DNA from: Aurelia coerulea
Taxonomy: Eukaryota > Cnidaria > Scyphozoa > Semaeostomeae > Ulmaridae
Direction of reading: 5' to 3'
Assembly (NCBI GenBank): GCA_039566865.1
Contig: CM076955.1
Location: forward strand, 11,857,001-11,921,000
DNA length: 64,000 nt
Under the pieces are notes generated by a model. That model made no database searches. It saw only the letters and a list, made by a program, of their open reading frames with translations, and was not told the DNA's origin. Both the position numbers and the translations under genes were made by a program. Every line of letters starts with the position of its first letter. Positions within the stretch are counted from its first letter, which is position 1. Of this stretch, positions 24,485 to 38,850 are shown one piece after another.

Positions 24485-27400
24485 TTTATTTTCTCAAAGA
24501 AAACAAAATATAAACACAAAAAGTGTGGATTGACGTACTTTAGTAGCTACAATTATATTATAAAGAGTATTGCACTCATCGTTCTTAAAAACTTTAGTTC
24601 TGCCAGTTACTTCTTTTATAGCCCTATATTAGTGCTGCAGCAACCATTCTTGGAAACATTACTATAGACATTAATTTTTTTCTTTAGTCTCATTTTAGCT
24701 TTACTGCATAAACAAACATCGATTAATTAAAAGTTTATTTTCTCAAAGAAAACAAATTATAAACACAAAAAGTGTGGATTAACGTACTTTAGTAGCTAAA
24801 ATTTATATTATAAAGAGTATTGCACTCATCGTTCTTTAAAACTTTAGTTCTGCCAGTTACTTCTTTTATAGCACTATATTAGTGCTGCAGCAACCTTAAT
24901 TTTAATTACATTTTAGCCTTACTGCATAAACAAACATCGATTAATTAAATATTTATTTTCTCAAAGAAAACAAAATATAAACACAAAAAGTGTGGATTAA
25001 CGTACTTTAGTAGCTACAATTTATATTATAAAGAGTATTGCACTCATCGTTCTTTAAAACTTTAGTTCTGCCAGTTACTTCTTTTATAGCACTATATTAG
25101 TGCTGCAGCAACCATTCTTGGAAACATTACTATAGACATTAGTTTTTTGTTTAGTCTCATTTTAGCTTTACTGCATAAACAAACATCGATTAATTAAAAG
25201 TTTATTTTCTCAAAGAAAACAAAATATAAACACAAAAAGTGTGGATTAACGTACTTTAGTAGCTACAATTTATATTATAAAGAGTATTGCACTCATCGTT
25301 CTTTAAAACTTTAGTTCTGCCAGTTACTTCTTTTATAGCACTATATTAGTGCTGCAGCAACCATTCTTGGAAACATTACTATAGACATTAGTTTTTTCTT
25401 TAGTCTCATTTTAGCTTTACTGCATAAACAAACATCGATTAATTAAATGTTTATTTTCTCAAAGAAAACAAAATATAAACACAAAAAATGGGGATTAACG
25501 TACTTTAGTAGCTGCAATTCATATTATAAAGAGTATTGCACTCATCGTCCTCTAAAAATTTAGTTCTGCCAGTTACTTCTTTTATAGCACTATATTAGTG
25601 CTGCAGCAACCTTAATTTTAATTACATTTTAGCTTTACTGCATAAACAAACATCGATTAATTAAATGTTTATTTTCTCAAAGAAAACAAAATATAAACAC
25701 AAAAAGTGTGGATTAACGTACTTTAGTAGCTACAATTTATATTATAAACAGTATTGCACTCATCGTTCTTTAAAACTTTAGTTCTGCCAGTTACTTCTTT
25801 TATAGCACTATATTAGTGCTGCAGCAACCATTCTTGGAAACATTACTATAGACATTAGTTTTTTCTTTAGTCTCATTTTAGCTTTACTGCATAAACAAAC
25901 ATCGATTAATTAAATGTTTATTTTCTCAAAGAAAACAAAATATAAACACAAAAAGTGTGGATTAACGTACTTTAGTAGCTAAAATTTATATTATAAACAG
26001 TATTGCACTCATCGTTCTTTAAAACTTTAGTTCTGCCAGTTACTTCTTTTATAGCACTATATTAGTGCTGCAGCAACCATTCTTGGAAACATTACTATAG
26101 ACATTAGTTTTTTCTTTAGTCTCATTTTAGCTTTACTGCATAAACAAACATCGATTAATTAAAAGTTTATTTTCTCAAAGAAAACAAAATATAAACACAA
26201 AAAGTGTGGATTAACGTACTTTAGTAGCTAAAATTTATATTATAAAGAGTATTGCACTCATCGTTCTTTAAAACTTTAGTTCTGCCAGTTACTTCTTTTA
26301 TAGCACTATATTAGTGCTGCAGCAACCATTCTTGGAAACATTACTATAGACATTAGTTTTTCTTTAGTCTCATTTTAGCTTTACTGCATAAACAAACATC
26401 GATTAATTAAATGTTTATTTTCTCAAAGAAAACAAAATATAAACACAAAAGTGTGGGGATTAACGTACTTTAGTAGCTGCAATTTCATATTATAAAGAGT
26501 ATTGCACTCATCGTTCGTAAAAACTTTAGTTCTGCCAGTTACTTCTTTTATAGCACTATATTAGTGCTGCAGCAACCTTAATTTTAATTACATTTTAGCC
26601 TTACTGCATAAACAAACATCGGTTAATTAAATATTTATTTTCTCAAAGAAAACAAAATATAAACACAAAAAGTGTGGATTAACGTACTTTAGTAGCTACA
26701 ATTTATATTATAAAGAGTATTGCACTCATCGTTCTTTAAAACTTTAGTTCTGCCAGTTACTTCTTTTATAGCACTATATTAGTGCTGCAGCAACCATTCT
26801 TGGAAACATTACTATAGACATTAGTTTTTTCTTTAGTCTCATTTTAGCTTTACTGCATAAACAAACATCGATTAATTAAATGTTTATTTTCTCAAAGAAA
26901 ACAAAATATAAACACAAAAAGTGTGGATTAACGTACTTTAGTAGCTACAATTTATATTATAAAGAGTATTGCACTCATCGTTCTTAAAAACTTTAGTTCT
27001 GCCAGTTACTTCTTTTATAGCACTATATTAGTGCTGCAGCAACCATTCTTGGAAACATTACTATAGACATTAGTTTTTTCTTTAGTCTCATTTTAGCTTT
27101 ACTGCATAAACAAACATCGATTAATTAAAAGTTTATTTTCTCAAAGAAAACAAAATATAAACACAAAAAGTGTGGATTAACGTACTTTAGTAGCTAAAAT
27201 TTATATTATAAAGAGTATTGCACTCATCGTTCTTAAAAACTTTAGTTCTGCCAGTTACTTCTTTTATAGCCCTATATTAGTGCTGCAGCAACCATTCTTG
27301 GAAACATTACTATAGACATTTTTTTTCTTTAGTCTCATTTTAGCTTTACTGCATAAACAAACATCGATTAATTAAAAGTTTATTTTCTCAAAGAAAACAA

Positions 27401-30400
27401 ATTATAAACACAAAAAGTTTGGATTAACTTACTCTATTAGCTAAAATTTATATTATAAAGAGTATTGCACTCATCGTTCTTTAAAACTTTAGTTCTGCCA
27501 GTTACTTCTTTTATAGCACTATATTAGTGCTGCAGCAACCTTAATTTTAATTACATTTTAGCCTTACTGCATAAACAAACATCGGTTAATTAAATATTTA
27601 TTTTCTCAAAGAAAACAAAATATAAACACAAAAAGTGTGGATTAACGTACTTTAGTAGCTACAATTCATATTATAAAGAGTATTGCACTCATCGTCCTCT
27701 AAAAATTTAGTTCTGCCAGTTACTTCTTTTATAGCACTATATTAGTGCTGCAGCAACCTTAATTTTAATTACATTTTAGCTTTACTGCATAAACAAACAT
27801 CGTTTAATTAAATGTTTATTTTCTCAAAGAAAACAAATATAAACACAAAAAGTGTGGATTAACGTACTTTAGTAGCTACAATTTATATTATAAACAGTAT
27901 TGCACTCATCGTTCTTTACAACTTTAGTTCTGCCAGTTACTTCTTTTATAGCACTATATTAGTGCTGCAGCAACCATTCTTGGAAACATTACTATAGACA
28001 TTAGTTTTTTCTTTAGTCTCATTTTAGCTTTACTTCATAAACAAACATCGATTAATTAAATGTTTATTTTCTGAGAGAAAACAAAATATAAACACAAAAA
28101 GTTGGGGATTAACGTACTTTAGTAGCTACAATTTATATTATAAAGAGTATTGCACTCATCGTCCTTCAAAACTTTAGTTCTGCCAGTTACTTCTTTTATA
28201 GCACTATATTAGTGCTGCAGCAACATTCTTGGAAACATTACTATAGACATTAGTTTTTTCTTTAGTCTCATTTTAGCTTTACTGCATAAACAAACATCGA
28301 TTAATTAAAAGTTTATTTTCTCAAAGAAAACAAATTATAAACACAAAAAGTGTGGATTAACGTACTTTAGTAGCTAAAATTTATATTATAAACAGTATTG
28401 CACTCATCGTTCTTTAAAACTTTAGTTCTGCCAGTTACTTCTTTTATAGCACTATATTAGTGCTGCAGCAACCATTCTTGGAAACATTACTATAGACATT
28501 AGTTTTTCCTTTAGTCTCATTTTAGCTTTACTGCATAAACAAACATCGATTAATTAAATGTTTATTTTCTCAAAGAAAACAAAATATAAACACAAAAAGT
28601 GTGGATTAACGTACTTTAGTAGCTACAATTTATATTATAAAGAGTATTGCACTCATCGTTCTTAAAAACTTTAGTTCTGCCAGTTACTTCTTTTATAGCA
28701 CTATATTAGTGCTGCAGCAACCATTCTTGGAAACATTACTATAGACATTAGTTTTTTCTTTAGTCTCATTTTAGCTTTACTGCATAAACAAACATCGATT
28801 AATTAAAAGTTTATTTTCTCAAAGAAAACAAATTATAAACACAAAAAGTGTGGATTAACGTACTTTATTAGCTACAATTTATATTATAAAGAGTATTGCA
28901 CTCATCGTTCTTTAAAACTTTAGTTCTGCCAGTTACTTCTTTTATAGCACTATATTAGTGCTGCAGCAACCTTAATTTTAATTACATTTTAGCTTTACTG
29001 CATAAACAAACATCGATTAATTAAATGTTTATTTTCTCAAAGAAAACAAAATATAAACACAAAAAGTGTGGATTAACGTACTTTAGTAGCTACAATTTAT
29101 ATTATAACAGTATTGCACTCATCGTTCTTTAAACTTTAGTTCTGCCAGTTACTTCTTTTATAGCACTATATTAGTGCTGCAGCAACCATTCTTGGAAACA
29201 TTACTATAGACATTAGTTTTTTCTTTAGTCTCATTTTAGCTTTACTGCATAAACAAACATCGATTAATTAAAAGTTTATTTTCTCAAAGAAAACAAAATA
29301 TAAACACAAAAAGTGTGGATTAACGTACTTTATTAGCTAAAATTTATATTATAAAGAGTATTGCACTCATCGTTCTTAAAAACTTTAGTTCTGCCAGTTA
29401 CTTCTTTTATAGCACTATATTAGTGCTGCAGCAACCATTCTTGGAAACATTACTATAGACATTAGTTTTTCTTTAGTCTCATTTTAGCTTTACTGCATAA
29501 ACAAACATCGATTAATTAAAAGTTTATTTTCTCAAAGAAAACAAAATATAAACACAAAAAGTGTGGATTAACGTACTTTAGTAGCTAAATTTATATTATA
29601 AAGAGTATTGCACTCATCGTTCTTAAAAACTTTAGTTCTGCCAGTTACTTCTTTTATAGCCCTATATTAGTGCTGCAGCAACCATTCTTGGAAACATTAC
29701 TATAGACATTAGTTTTTTCTTTAGTCTCATTTTAGCTTTACTGCATAAACAAACATCGATTAATTAAAAGTTTATTTTCTCAAAGAAAACAAATTATAAA
29801 CACAAAAAGTGTGGATTAACGTACTTTATTAGCTAAAATTTATATTATAAAGAGTATTGCACTCATCGTTCTTTAAAACTTTAGTTCTGCCAGTTACTTC
29901 TTTTATAGCACTATATTAGTGCTGCAGCAACCTTAATTTTAATTACATTTTAGCCTTACTGCATAAACAAACATCGATTAATTAAATGTTTATTTTCTCA
30001 AAGAAAACAAAATATAAACACAAAAAGTGTGGATTAACGTACTTTAGTAGCTACAATTTATATTATAAAGAGTATTGCACTCATCGTTCTTTAAAACTTT
30101 AGTTCTGCCAGTTACTTCTTTTATAGCACTATATTAGTGCTGCAGCAACCATTCTTGGAAACATTACTATAGACATTAGTTTTTTCTTTAGTCTCATTTT
30201 AGCTTTACTGCATAAACAAACATCGATTAATTAAAAGTTTATTTTCTCAAAGAAAACAAATTATAAACACAAAAAGTGTGGATTAACGTACTTTATTAGC
30301 TAAAATTTATATTATAAAGAGTATTGCACTCATCGTTCTTTAAAACTTTAGTTCTGCCAGTTACTTCTTTTATAGCACTATATTAGTGCTGCAGCAACCA

Positions 30401-33400
30401 TTCTTGGAAACATTACTATAGACATTAGTTTTTTCTTTAGTCTCATTTTAGCTTTACTGCATAAACAAACATCGATTAATTAAATGTTTATTTTCTCAAA
30501 GAAAACAAAATATAAACACAAAAAGTGTGGATTAACGTACTTTAGTAGCTGCAATTTATATTATAAAGAGTATTGCACTCATCGTTCTCTAAAAATTTAG
30601 TTCTGCCAGTTACTTCTTTTATAGCACTATATTAGTGCTGCAGCAACCTTAATTTTAATTACATTTTAGCTTTACTGCATAAACAAACATCGATTAATTA
30701 AATGTTTATTTTCTCAAAGAAAACAAATATAAACACAAAAAGTGTGGATTAACGTACTTTAGTAGCTAAAATTTATATTATAAACAGTATTGCACTCATC
30801 GTTCTTTAAAACTTTGGTTCTGCCAGTTACTTCTTTTATAGCACCATATTAGTGCTGCAGCAACATTCTTGGAAACATTAACATAGACATTAGTTTTTTC
30901 TTTAGTCACACTTTAGCTTTACTGCAAAAACAAATATCGATTAATTAAGTTTATTTTCTCAAAGAAAACAAAATATAAACACAAAAAGTGTGGATTAACG
31001 TACTTTAGTAGCTACAATTTATATTATAAAGAGTATTGCACTCATCGTTCTTTAAAACTTTAGTTCTGCCAGTTACTTCTTTTATAGCACTATATTAGTG
31101 CTGCAGCAACCATTCTTGGAAACATTACTATAGACATTAGTTTTTTCTTTAGTCTCATTTTAGCTTTACTGCATAAACAAACATCGATTAATTAAATATT
31201 TATTTTCTCAAAGAAAACAAAATATAAACACAAAAAGTGTGGATTAACGTACTTTAGTAGCTGCAATTCATATTTTAAAGAGTATTGCACTCATCGTCCT
31301 CTAAAAATTTAGTTCTGCCAGTTACTTCTTTTATAGCACTATATTAGTGCTGCAGCAACCTTAATTTTAATTACATTTTAGCTTTACTGCACAAACAAAC
31401 ATCGATTAATTAAATGTTTATTTTCTCAAAGAAAACAAAATATAAACACAAAAAGTGTGGATTAACGTCCTTTAGTAGCTAAAATTTATACTATAAACAG
31501 TATTCCACTCATCGTTCTTTACAACTTTAGTTCTGCCAGTTACTTCTTTTATAGCACTATATTAGTGCTGCAGCAACCATTCTTGGAAACATTACTATAG
31601 ACATTAGTTTTTTCTTTAGTCTCATTTTAGCTTTACTTCATAAACAAACATCGATTAATTAAATGTTTATTTTCTGAGAGAAAACAAAATTTAAACACAA
31701 AAATTGGGATTAACGTACTTTAGTAGCTAAAATTTATATTATAAAGAGTATTGCACTCATCGTTCTTCAAAACTTTAGTTCTGCCAGCAACTTCTTTTAT
31801 AGCACTATATTAGTGCTGCAGCAACCATTCTTGGAAACATTACTATAGACATTAGTTTTTTCTTTAGTCTCATTCTAGCTTTACTGCATAAACAAACATC
31901 GATTAATTAAAAGTTTATTTTCTCAAAGAAAACAAAATATAAACACAAAAAGTGTGGATTAACGTACTTTAGTAGCTAAAATTTATATTATAAAGAGTAT
32001 TGCACTCATCGTTCTTTAAAACTTTAGTTCTGCCAGTTACTTCTTTTATAGCACTATATTAGTGCTGCAGCAACCATTCTTGGAAACATTACTATAGACA
32101 TTAGTTTTTTCTTTAGTCTCACTTTAGCTTTACTGCATAAACAAACATCGATTAATTAAAATGTTTATTTTCTCAAAGAAAACAAAATATAAACACAAAA
32201 AGTGTGGATTAACGTACTTTAGTAGCTACAATTTATAATATAAAGAGTATTGCACTCATCGTTCTTTAAAACTTTAGTTCTGCCAGTTACTTCTTTTATA
32301 GCACTATATTAGTGCTGCAGCAACCATTCTTGGAAACATTACTATAGACATTAGTTTTTTCTTTAGTCTCATTTTAGCTTTACTGCATAAACAAACATCG
32401 ATTAATTAAATGTTTATTTTCTCAAAGAAAACAAAATATAAACACAAAAAGTGGGGATTAACGTACTTTAGTAGCTAAAATTTATATTATAAGGAGTATT
32501 GCACTCATCGTCCTTCAAAACTTTAGTTCTACAAGTAACTTCTTCTATAGCACTATATTAGTTTCGCAGCAACCATTCTTGGAAACATTACTTCAGACAT
32601 TAGCTTTTTCTTTAGTCTCATTTTAGCTTTACTGCATCAACAAACATCGGTTAATTAAAAGTTTATTTTCTCAAAGAAAACAAAATATAAACACAAAAAG
32701 TGTGGATTAACGTACTTTAGTAGCTAAATTTATATTATAAAGAGTATTGCACTCATCGTTCTTTAAAACTTTAGTTCTGCCAGTTACTTCTTTTATAGCA
32801 CTATATTAGTGCTGCAGCAACCATTCTTGGAAACATTACTATAGACATTAGTTTTTTCTTTAGTCTCATTTTAGCTTTACTGCATAAACAAACATCGATT
32901 AATTAAATGTTTATTTTCTCAAAGAAAACAAAATATAAACACAAAAAGTGTGGATTAACGTACTTTAGTAGCTGCAATTCATATTATAAAGAGTATTGCA
33001 CTCATCGTCCTCTAAAAATTTAGTTCTGCCAGTTACTTCTTTTATAGCACTATATTAGTGCTGCAGCAACCTTAATTTTAATTACATTTTAGCTTTACTG
33101 CATAAACAAACATCGATTAATTAAATGTTTATTTTCTCAAAGAAAACAAAATATAAACAAAAAAAGTGTGGATTAACGTACTTTAGTAGCTAAAATTTAT
33201 ATTATAAAGAGTATTGCACTCATCGTTCTTTAAAACTTTAGTTCTGCCAGTTACTTCTTTTATAGCACTATATTAGTGCTGCAGCAACCATTCTTGGAAA
33301 CATTACTATAGACATTAGTTTTTTCTTTAGTCTCATTTTAGCTTTACTGCATAAACAAACATCGATTAATTAAATGTTTATTTTCTCAAAGAAAACAAAA

Positions 33401-36400
33401 TATAAACACAAAAAATGTGGATTAACGTACTTTAGTAGCTAAAATTTATATTATAAGGAGTATTGCACTCATCGTTCTTCAAAACTTTAGTTCTGCCAGT
33501 TACTTCTTTTATAGCACTATATTAGTGCTGCAGCAACCATTCTTGGAAACATTACTTAGACATTAGTTTTTTCTTTAGTCTCATTTTAGCTTTACTGCAT
33601 CAACAAACATCGATTAATTAAAAGTTTATTTTCTCAAAGAAAACAAAATATAAACACAAAAAGTGTGGATTAACGTACTTTAGTAGCTGCAATTCATATT
33701 ATAAAGAGTATTGCACTCATCGTCCTCTAAAACTTTAGTTCTGCCAGTTACTTCTTTTATAGCACTATATTAGTGCTGCAGCAACCTTAATTTTAATTAC
33801 ATTTTAGCTTTACTGCATAAACAAACATCGATTAATTAAAAGTTTATTTTCTCAAAGAAAACAAAATATAAACAAAAAAGTGTGGATTAACGTACTTTAG
33901 TAGCTACAATTTATATTATAAAGAGTATTGCACTCATCGTTCTTTAAAACTTTAGTTCTGCCAGTTACTTCTTTTATAGCACTATATTAGTGCTGCAGCA
34001 ACCATTCTTGGAAACATTACTATAGACATTAGTTTTTTCTTTAGTCTCATTTTAGCTTTACTGCATAAACAAACATCGATTAATTAAAAGTTTATTTTCT
34101 CAAAGAAAACAAAATATAAACACAAAAAGTGTGGATTAACGTACTTTATTAGCTACAATTTATATTATAAAGAGTATTGCACTCATCGTTCTTTAAAACT
34201 TTAGTTCTGCCAGTTACTTCTTTTATAGCACTATATTAGTGCTGCAGCAACCATTCTTGGAAACATTACTATAGACATTAGTTTTTTCTTTAGTCTCATT
34301 TTAGCTTTACTGCATAAACAAACATCGATTAATTAAAAGTTTATTTTCTCAAAGAAAACAAAATATAAACACAAAAAGTGTGGATTAACGTACTTTATTA
34401 GCTAAAATTTATATTATAAAGAGTATTGCACTCATCGTTCTTTAAAACTTTAGTTCTGCCAGTTACTTCTTTTATAGCACTATATTAGTGCTGCAGCAAC
34501 CTTAATTTTAATTACATTTTAGCTTTACTGCATAAACAAACATCGATTAATTAAATGTTTATTTTCTCAAAGAAAACAAAATATAAACACAAAAAGTGTG
34601 GATTAACGTACTTTAGTAGCTACAATTTATATTATAAACAGTATTGCACTCATCGTTCTTTAAAACTTTAGTTCTGCCAGTTACTTCTTTTATAGCACTA
34701 TATTAGTGCTGCAGCAATCATTCTTGGAAACATTACTATAGACATTAGTTTTTTCTTTAGTCTCATTTTAGCTTTACTGCATAAACAAACATCGATTAAT
34801 TAAAAGTTTATTTTCTCAAAGAAAACAAATTATAAACACAAAAAGTGTGGATTAACGTACTTTATTAGCTAAAATTTATATTATAAAGAGTATTGCACTC
34901 ATCGTTCTTTAAACTTTAGTTCTGCCAATTACTTCTTTTATAGCACTATATTAGTGCTGCAGCAACCATTCTTGGAAACATTACTATAGACATTATTTTG
35001 TTTTGTTCTCACTTTAGCTTTACTTCATAAACAAACATCGATTAATTAAATGTTTATTTTCTGAGAGAAAACAAAATATAAACACAAAAGATGGGGATAA
35101 ACGTACTTTAGTAGCTGCAATTCATATTATAAAGAGTATTGCACTCATCGTCCTCTAAAAATTTAGTTCTGCCAGTTACTTCTCTTATAGCACTATATTA
35201 GTGCTGCAGCAACCTTAAGTTTAATTAAATTTTAGCTTTACTGCATAAACAAACATCGTTTAATTAAATGTTTATTTTCTCAAAGAAAACAAATATAAAC
35301 ACAAAAAGTGTGGATTAACGTACTTTAGTAGCTACAATTTATATTATAAAGAGTATTGCACTCATCGTTCTTTAAAACTTTAGTTCTGCCAGTTACTTCT
35401 TTTATAGCACTATATTAGTGCTGCAGCAACTATTCTTGGAAACATTACTATAGACATTAGTTTTTTCTTTAGTCTCATTTTAGCTTTACTGCATAAACAA
35501 ACATCGATTAATTAAATGTTTATTTTCTCAAAGAAAACAAAATATAAACACAAAAAGTGTGGATTAACGTACTTTAGTAGCTACAATTTATATTATAAAC
35601 AGTATTGCACTCATCGTTCTTTACAACTTTAGTTCTGCCAGTTACTTCTTTTATAGCACTATATTAGTGCTGCAGCAACCATTCTTGGAAACATTACTAT
35701 AGACATTAGTTTTTTCTTTAGTCTCATTTTAGCTTTACTGCATAAACAAACATCGATTAATTAAATATTTATTTTCTCAAAGAAAACAAAATATAAACAC
35801 AAAAAGTGTGGATTAACGTACTTTAGTAGCTACAATTCATATTATAAAGAGTATTGCACTCATCGTCCTCTAAAAATTTAGTTCTGCCAGTTACTTCTTT
35901 TATAGCACTATATTAGTGCTGCAGCAACCTTAATTTTAATTACATTTTAGCTTTACTGCATAAACAAACATCGATTAATTAAATGTTTATTTTCTCAAAG
36001 AAAACAAAATATAAACACAAAAAGTGTGGATTAACGTACTTTAGTAGCTAAAATTTATACTATAAACAGTATTCCACTCATCGTTCTTTAAAACTTTAGT
36101 TCTGCCAGTTACTTCTTTTATAGCACTATATTAGTGCTGCAGCAACCATTCTTGGAAACATTACTATAGACATTAGTTTTTTCTTTAGTCTCATTTTAGC
36201 TTTACTTCATAAACAAACATCGATTAATTAAATGTTTATTTTCTGAGAGAAAACAAAATGTAAACACAAAAATTGGGGATTAAAGTACTTTAGTAGCTAA
36301 AATTTATATTATATGGAGTATTGCACTCATCGTTCTTAAAAACTTTAGTTCTGCCAGTTACTTCTTTTATAGCACTATATTAGTGCTGCAGCAACCATTC

Positions 36401-38096
36401 TTGGAAACATTACTATAGACATTAGTTTTTTCTTTAGTCTCATTTTAGCTTTACTGCATAAACAAACATCGATTAATTAAATAGTTTATTTTCTCAAAGA
36501 AAACAAAATATAAACACAAAAAGTGTGGATTAACGTACTTTAGTAGCTACAATTCATATTATAAAGAGTATTGCACTCATCGTCCTCTAAAAATTTAGTT
36601 CTGCCAGTTACTTCTTTTATAGCACTATATTAGTGCTGCAGCAACCTTAATTTTAATTACATTTTAGCTTTACTGCATAAACAAACATCGTTTAATTAAA
36701 TGTTTATTTTCTCAAAGAAAACAAAATATAAACACAAAAAGTGTGGATTAACGTACTTTAGTAGCTAAAATTTATATTATAAACAGTATTCCACTCATCG
36801 TTCTTTAAAACTTTAGTTCTGCCAGTTACTTCTTTTATAGCACTATATTAGTGCTGCAGCAACCATTCTTGGAAACATTACTATAGACATTAGTTTTTTC
36901 TTTAGTCTCATTTTAGCTTTACTGCATAAACAAACATCGATTAATTAAATGTTTATTTTCTCAAAGAAAACAAAATATAAACACAAAAAGTGAGGATTAA
37001 CGTACTTTATTAGCTACAATTTATATTATAAAGAGTATTGCACTCATCGTTCTTTAAAACTTTAGTTCTGCCAGTTACTTCTTTTATAGCACTATATTAG
37101 TGCTGCAGCAACCATTCTTGGAAACATTACTATAGACATTAGTTTTTTCTTTAGTCTCAATTTAGCTTTACTGCATAAACAAACATCGATTAATTAAAAG
37201 TTTATTTTCTCAAAGAAAACAAAATATAAACACAAAAAGTGTGGATTAACGTACTTTAGTAGCTAAAATTTATACTATAAACAGTATTCCACTCATCGTT
37301 CTTTAAAACTTTAGTTCTGCCAGTTACTTCTTTTATAGCACTATATTAGTGCGGCAGCAACCATTCTTGGAAACATTACTATAGACATTAGTTTTTTCTT
37401 TAGTCTCACTTTAGCTTTACTGCATAAACAAACATCGATTAATTAAATCGTTTATTTTCTCAAAGAAAACAAAATATAAACACAAAATATTGGGAACTAA
37501 CGTACTTTAGTATCTGAAATTTATATTATAAAGAGTATTGTACTCATCGTTCTTTAAAACTTTAGTTCTGCCAGTTACTTCTTTTATAGCACTATATTAG
37601 TGCTGCAGCAACCATTCTTGGAAACATTACTATAGACATTAGCTTTTTCTTTAGTCTCATTTTAGCTTTACTGCATCAACAAACATCGGTTAATTAAAAG
37701 TTTATTTTCTCAAAGAAAACAAAACATAAACACAAAAAGTGTGGATTAACGTACTTTAGTAGCTACAATTTATATTATAAAGAGTATTGCACTCATCGTT
37801 CTTTAAAACTTTAGTTCTGCCAGTTACTTCTTTTATAGCACTATATTAGCTGCAGCAACCATTCTTGGAAACATTACTTAGACATTAGTTTTTTCTTTAG
37901 TCTCATTTTAGCTTTACTGCATAAACAAACATCGGTTAATTAAAAGTTTATTTTCTCAAAGAAAACAAATATAAACACAAAAAGTGTGGATTAACGTACT
38001 TTAGTAGCTACAATTTATATTATAAAGAGTATTGCACTCATCGTTCTTTAAAAATTTAGTTCTGCCAGTTACTTCTTTTATAGCACTATATTAGTG

Positions 38097-38143
38097 CTGC
38101 AGCAACCTTAATTTTAATTACATTAGTTTTTTTTTAGTTTTAC
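38097..38143 (+). repeat. Short/long hybrid monomer segment
   Basis: The short-form start ccttaattttaattac is followed by attagttttttttt, the long form's T-rich tract, and then agttttactgc. This is a third hybrid between the two subfamilies, with a junction different from those near 20.3 and 20.8 kb. Confidence 0.72.
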
Positions 38144-38784
38144 TGCATAAACAAACATCGATTAATTAAATGTTTATTTTCTCAAAGAAAACAAAATATA
38201 AAAAAAAAGTGTGGATTAAGGTACTTTAGTAGCTACAATTTATATTATAAAGAGTATTGCACTCATCGTTCTTTAAAACTTTAGTTCTGCCAGTTACTTC
38301 TTTTATAGCACTATATTAGTGCTGCAGCAACCATTCTTGGAAACATTACTATAGACATTAGTTTTTTCTTTAGTCTCATTTTAGCTTTACTGCATAAACA
38401 AACATCGATTAATTAAAAGTTTATTTTCTCAAAGAAAACAAAATATAAACACAAAAAGTGTGGATTAACGTACTTTAGTAGCTGCAATTCATATTATAAA
38501 GAGTATTGCACTCATCGTCCTCTAAAAATTTAGTTCTGCCAGTTACTTCTTTTATAGCACTATATTAGTGCTGCAGCAACCTTAATTTTAATTATATTTT
38601 AGCCTTGCTGCATAAACAAACATCGATTAATTAAATGTTTATTTTCTCAAAGAAAACAAAATATAAACACAAAAAGTGTGGATTAACGTACTTTAGTAGC
38701 TACAATTTATATTATAAAGAGTATTGCACTCATCGTTCTTTAAAACTTTGGTTCTGCCAGTTACTTCTTTTATAGCACCATATT

Positions 38785-38850
38785 AGTGCTGCAGCAACAT
38801 TCTTGGAAAATTACTTAGACATTATTAGTCTCATTTTAGCTTTACTGCAT
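38785..38850 (+). repeat. Compact long-type unit with several small deletions
   Basis: The unit reads gcaacattcttggaaaattacttagacattattagtctc. Relative to the long consensus it has lost a c after gcaac, part of aacatt, the ta of actatag, and the T-rich ttttttctt stretch. Related single losses occur nearby (gcaacattc at about 28220 and 30862; acttagac at about 33552 and 37875), so this unit combines variants also seen separately. Confidence 0.7.

Noticed and set aside
34995..35035. Foreign insertion at cattattttgttttgttctcactttagc
   Set aside because: It aligns to the long-form T-rich tract with local substitutions and a small deletion, and no non-satellite sequence is present.
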